DNA of 6,934 bases from an uncultured Bacteroidales bacterium (GTDB taxonomy: Bacteria; Bacteroidota; Bacteroidia; Bacteroidales; WCHB1-69), in assembly GCA_937892025.1 (NCBI GenBank), contig CALAVA010000229.1, forward strand, positions 1 through 6,934, read 5' to 3'. Position 1 is the first letter of the stretch. Each line of letters opens with the position of its first letter. Positions 6,675 through 6,934 of this stretch are shown piece after piece. Under the pieces are notes generated by a model. It made no database searches. It saw nothing but the letters and a program-made list of their open reading frames with translations, and was not told the DNA's origin. Made by a program: the position numbers and the translations under genes.

Positions 6675-6682
6675 CAAAGGTA
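6675..6682 (-). promoter_or_regulatory. Bacteroidota -7 promoter box for the lipoprotein-radA unit
   Basis: On the - strand TACCTTTG matches TAnnTTTG exactly and is identical to the box before the membrane-trio operon. It sits 40 bp before the chosen ATG. A -33 TTTG is not obvious in the A/T-rich DNA upstream. Its position is the main reason for rejecting the upstream TTG start of the lipoprotein. Confidence 0.7.
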
Positions 6683-6934
6683 ACATTTTTTCTTTTATGA
6701 TTTTTAATCTTCATAAAAAAAATTATGGCATAAAATTCTATCCAACAAAAAAATAAAATATGAATACGTATAAAGGCAAGCATTATTTTTTTGCAAATTA
6801 AGCCTGCATATTTCGATTAAATGATATTTATATAATATTCAATATGTAAAAAAATAGCATCTAATGAAAATTTTTCTTTTTGAAATTATTTATAGCACTT
6901 TTCTTAAAATATTTATTTTCAAACTGAAAGTTTG
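6683..6934. other. A/T-rich intergenic DNA at window end, no gene seen
   Basis: About 250 bp of very A/T-rich sequence. The longest ATG-started + strand frame noticed (from 6760) closes after 13 codons. No RNA gene or conserved protein segment is recognisable. It presumably forms the upstream region of the lipoprotein-radA unit and the flank of a gene beyond the window; the inverted repeat at the extreme end is listed separately. Confidence 0.6.
6920..6934. repeat. Short inverted repeat at window edge
   Basis: CAAACT (6920-6925) pairs with AGTTTG (6929-6934) around the 3-nt loop GAA. The structure reaches the last base of the window, so a longer stem cannot be judged. It could be the start of a terminator hairpin or an operator of the next gene. 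Confidence 0.4.

Overview
The window is AT-rich DNA that looks like a member of the Bacteroidota, probably Bacteroidales. Promoters carry the Bacteroidota-type -7 box TAnnTTTG (TACCTTTG occurs before two genes). Start codons lack Shine-Dalgarno sequences and sit in A/T-rich leaders. The protein families also fit: YD-repeat-type and lipocalin-like lipoproteins, and a membrane trio resembling HmuT/HmuU/HmuV of Porphyromonas and Bacteroides. No rRNA, tRNA, CRISPR array, integrase or transposase gene was seen.

Layout. (1) Positions 1-1607, + strand: the C-terminal end of an alpha/beta-hydrolase (esterase type), followed 11 bp later by a complete phenylacetate-CoA-ligase-like adenylating enzyme. 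The pair ends at a strong intrinsic terminator (1606-1639) that is symmetric enough to work in both directions. (2) 1656-2582, - strand: a lipoprotein built of YD-like beta repeats, converging on that terminator. (3) 2583-3163: about 580 bp without a convincing gene. It holds a perfect (AG)17 microsatellite inside a segment bounded by 9-bp inverted repeats, several palindromes, and promoter-like boxes. (4) 3164-4797, + strand: a tight three-gene operon encoding a seven-helix membrane protein, a MotA/TolQ/ExbB-type proton-channel subunit, and a short DUF2149-type single-helix protein. The helix of the last has an Asp placed like the functional Asp of ExbD. (5) 4824-6634, - strand: a lipocalin-like lipoprotein gene followed 11 bp later by radA, a DNA repair ATPase, driven by a clear TACCTTTG promoter. 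(6) 6683-6934: AT-rich DNA with no supported gene.

The most notable system is the trio at 3164-4797. From established knowledge, such trios usually belong to haem/cobalt-chelatase-like (hmuYRSTUV or cobN-associated) loci. Here the operon starts directly at its own promoter, with no HmuS/CobN-like gene or TonB-dependent receptor beside it. I infer a stand-alone proton-motive-force-driven membrane complex with an unknown partner. The second point of interest is the microsatellite region, which could act as a length-variable switch either in the long leader of the YD lipoprotein or in a small reading frame.
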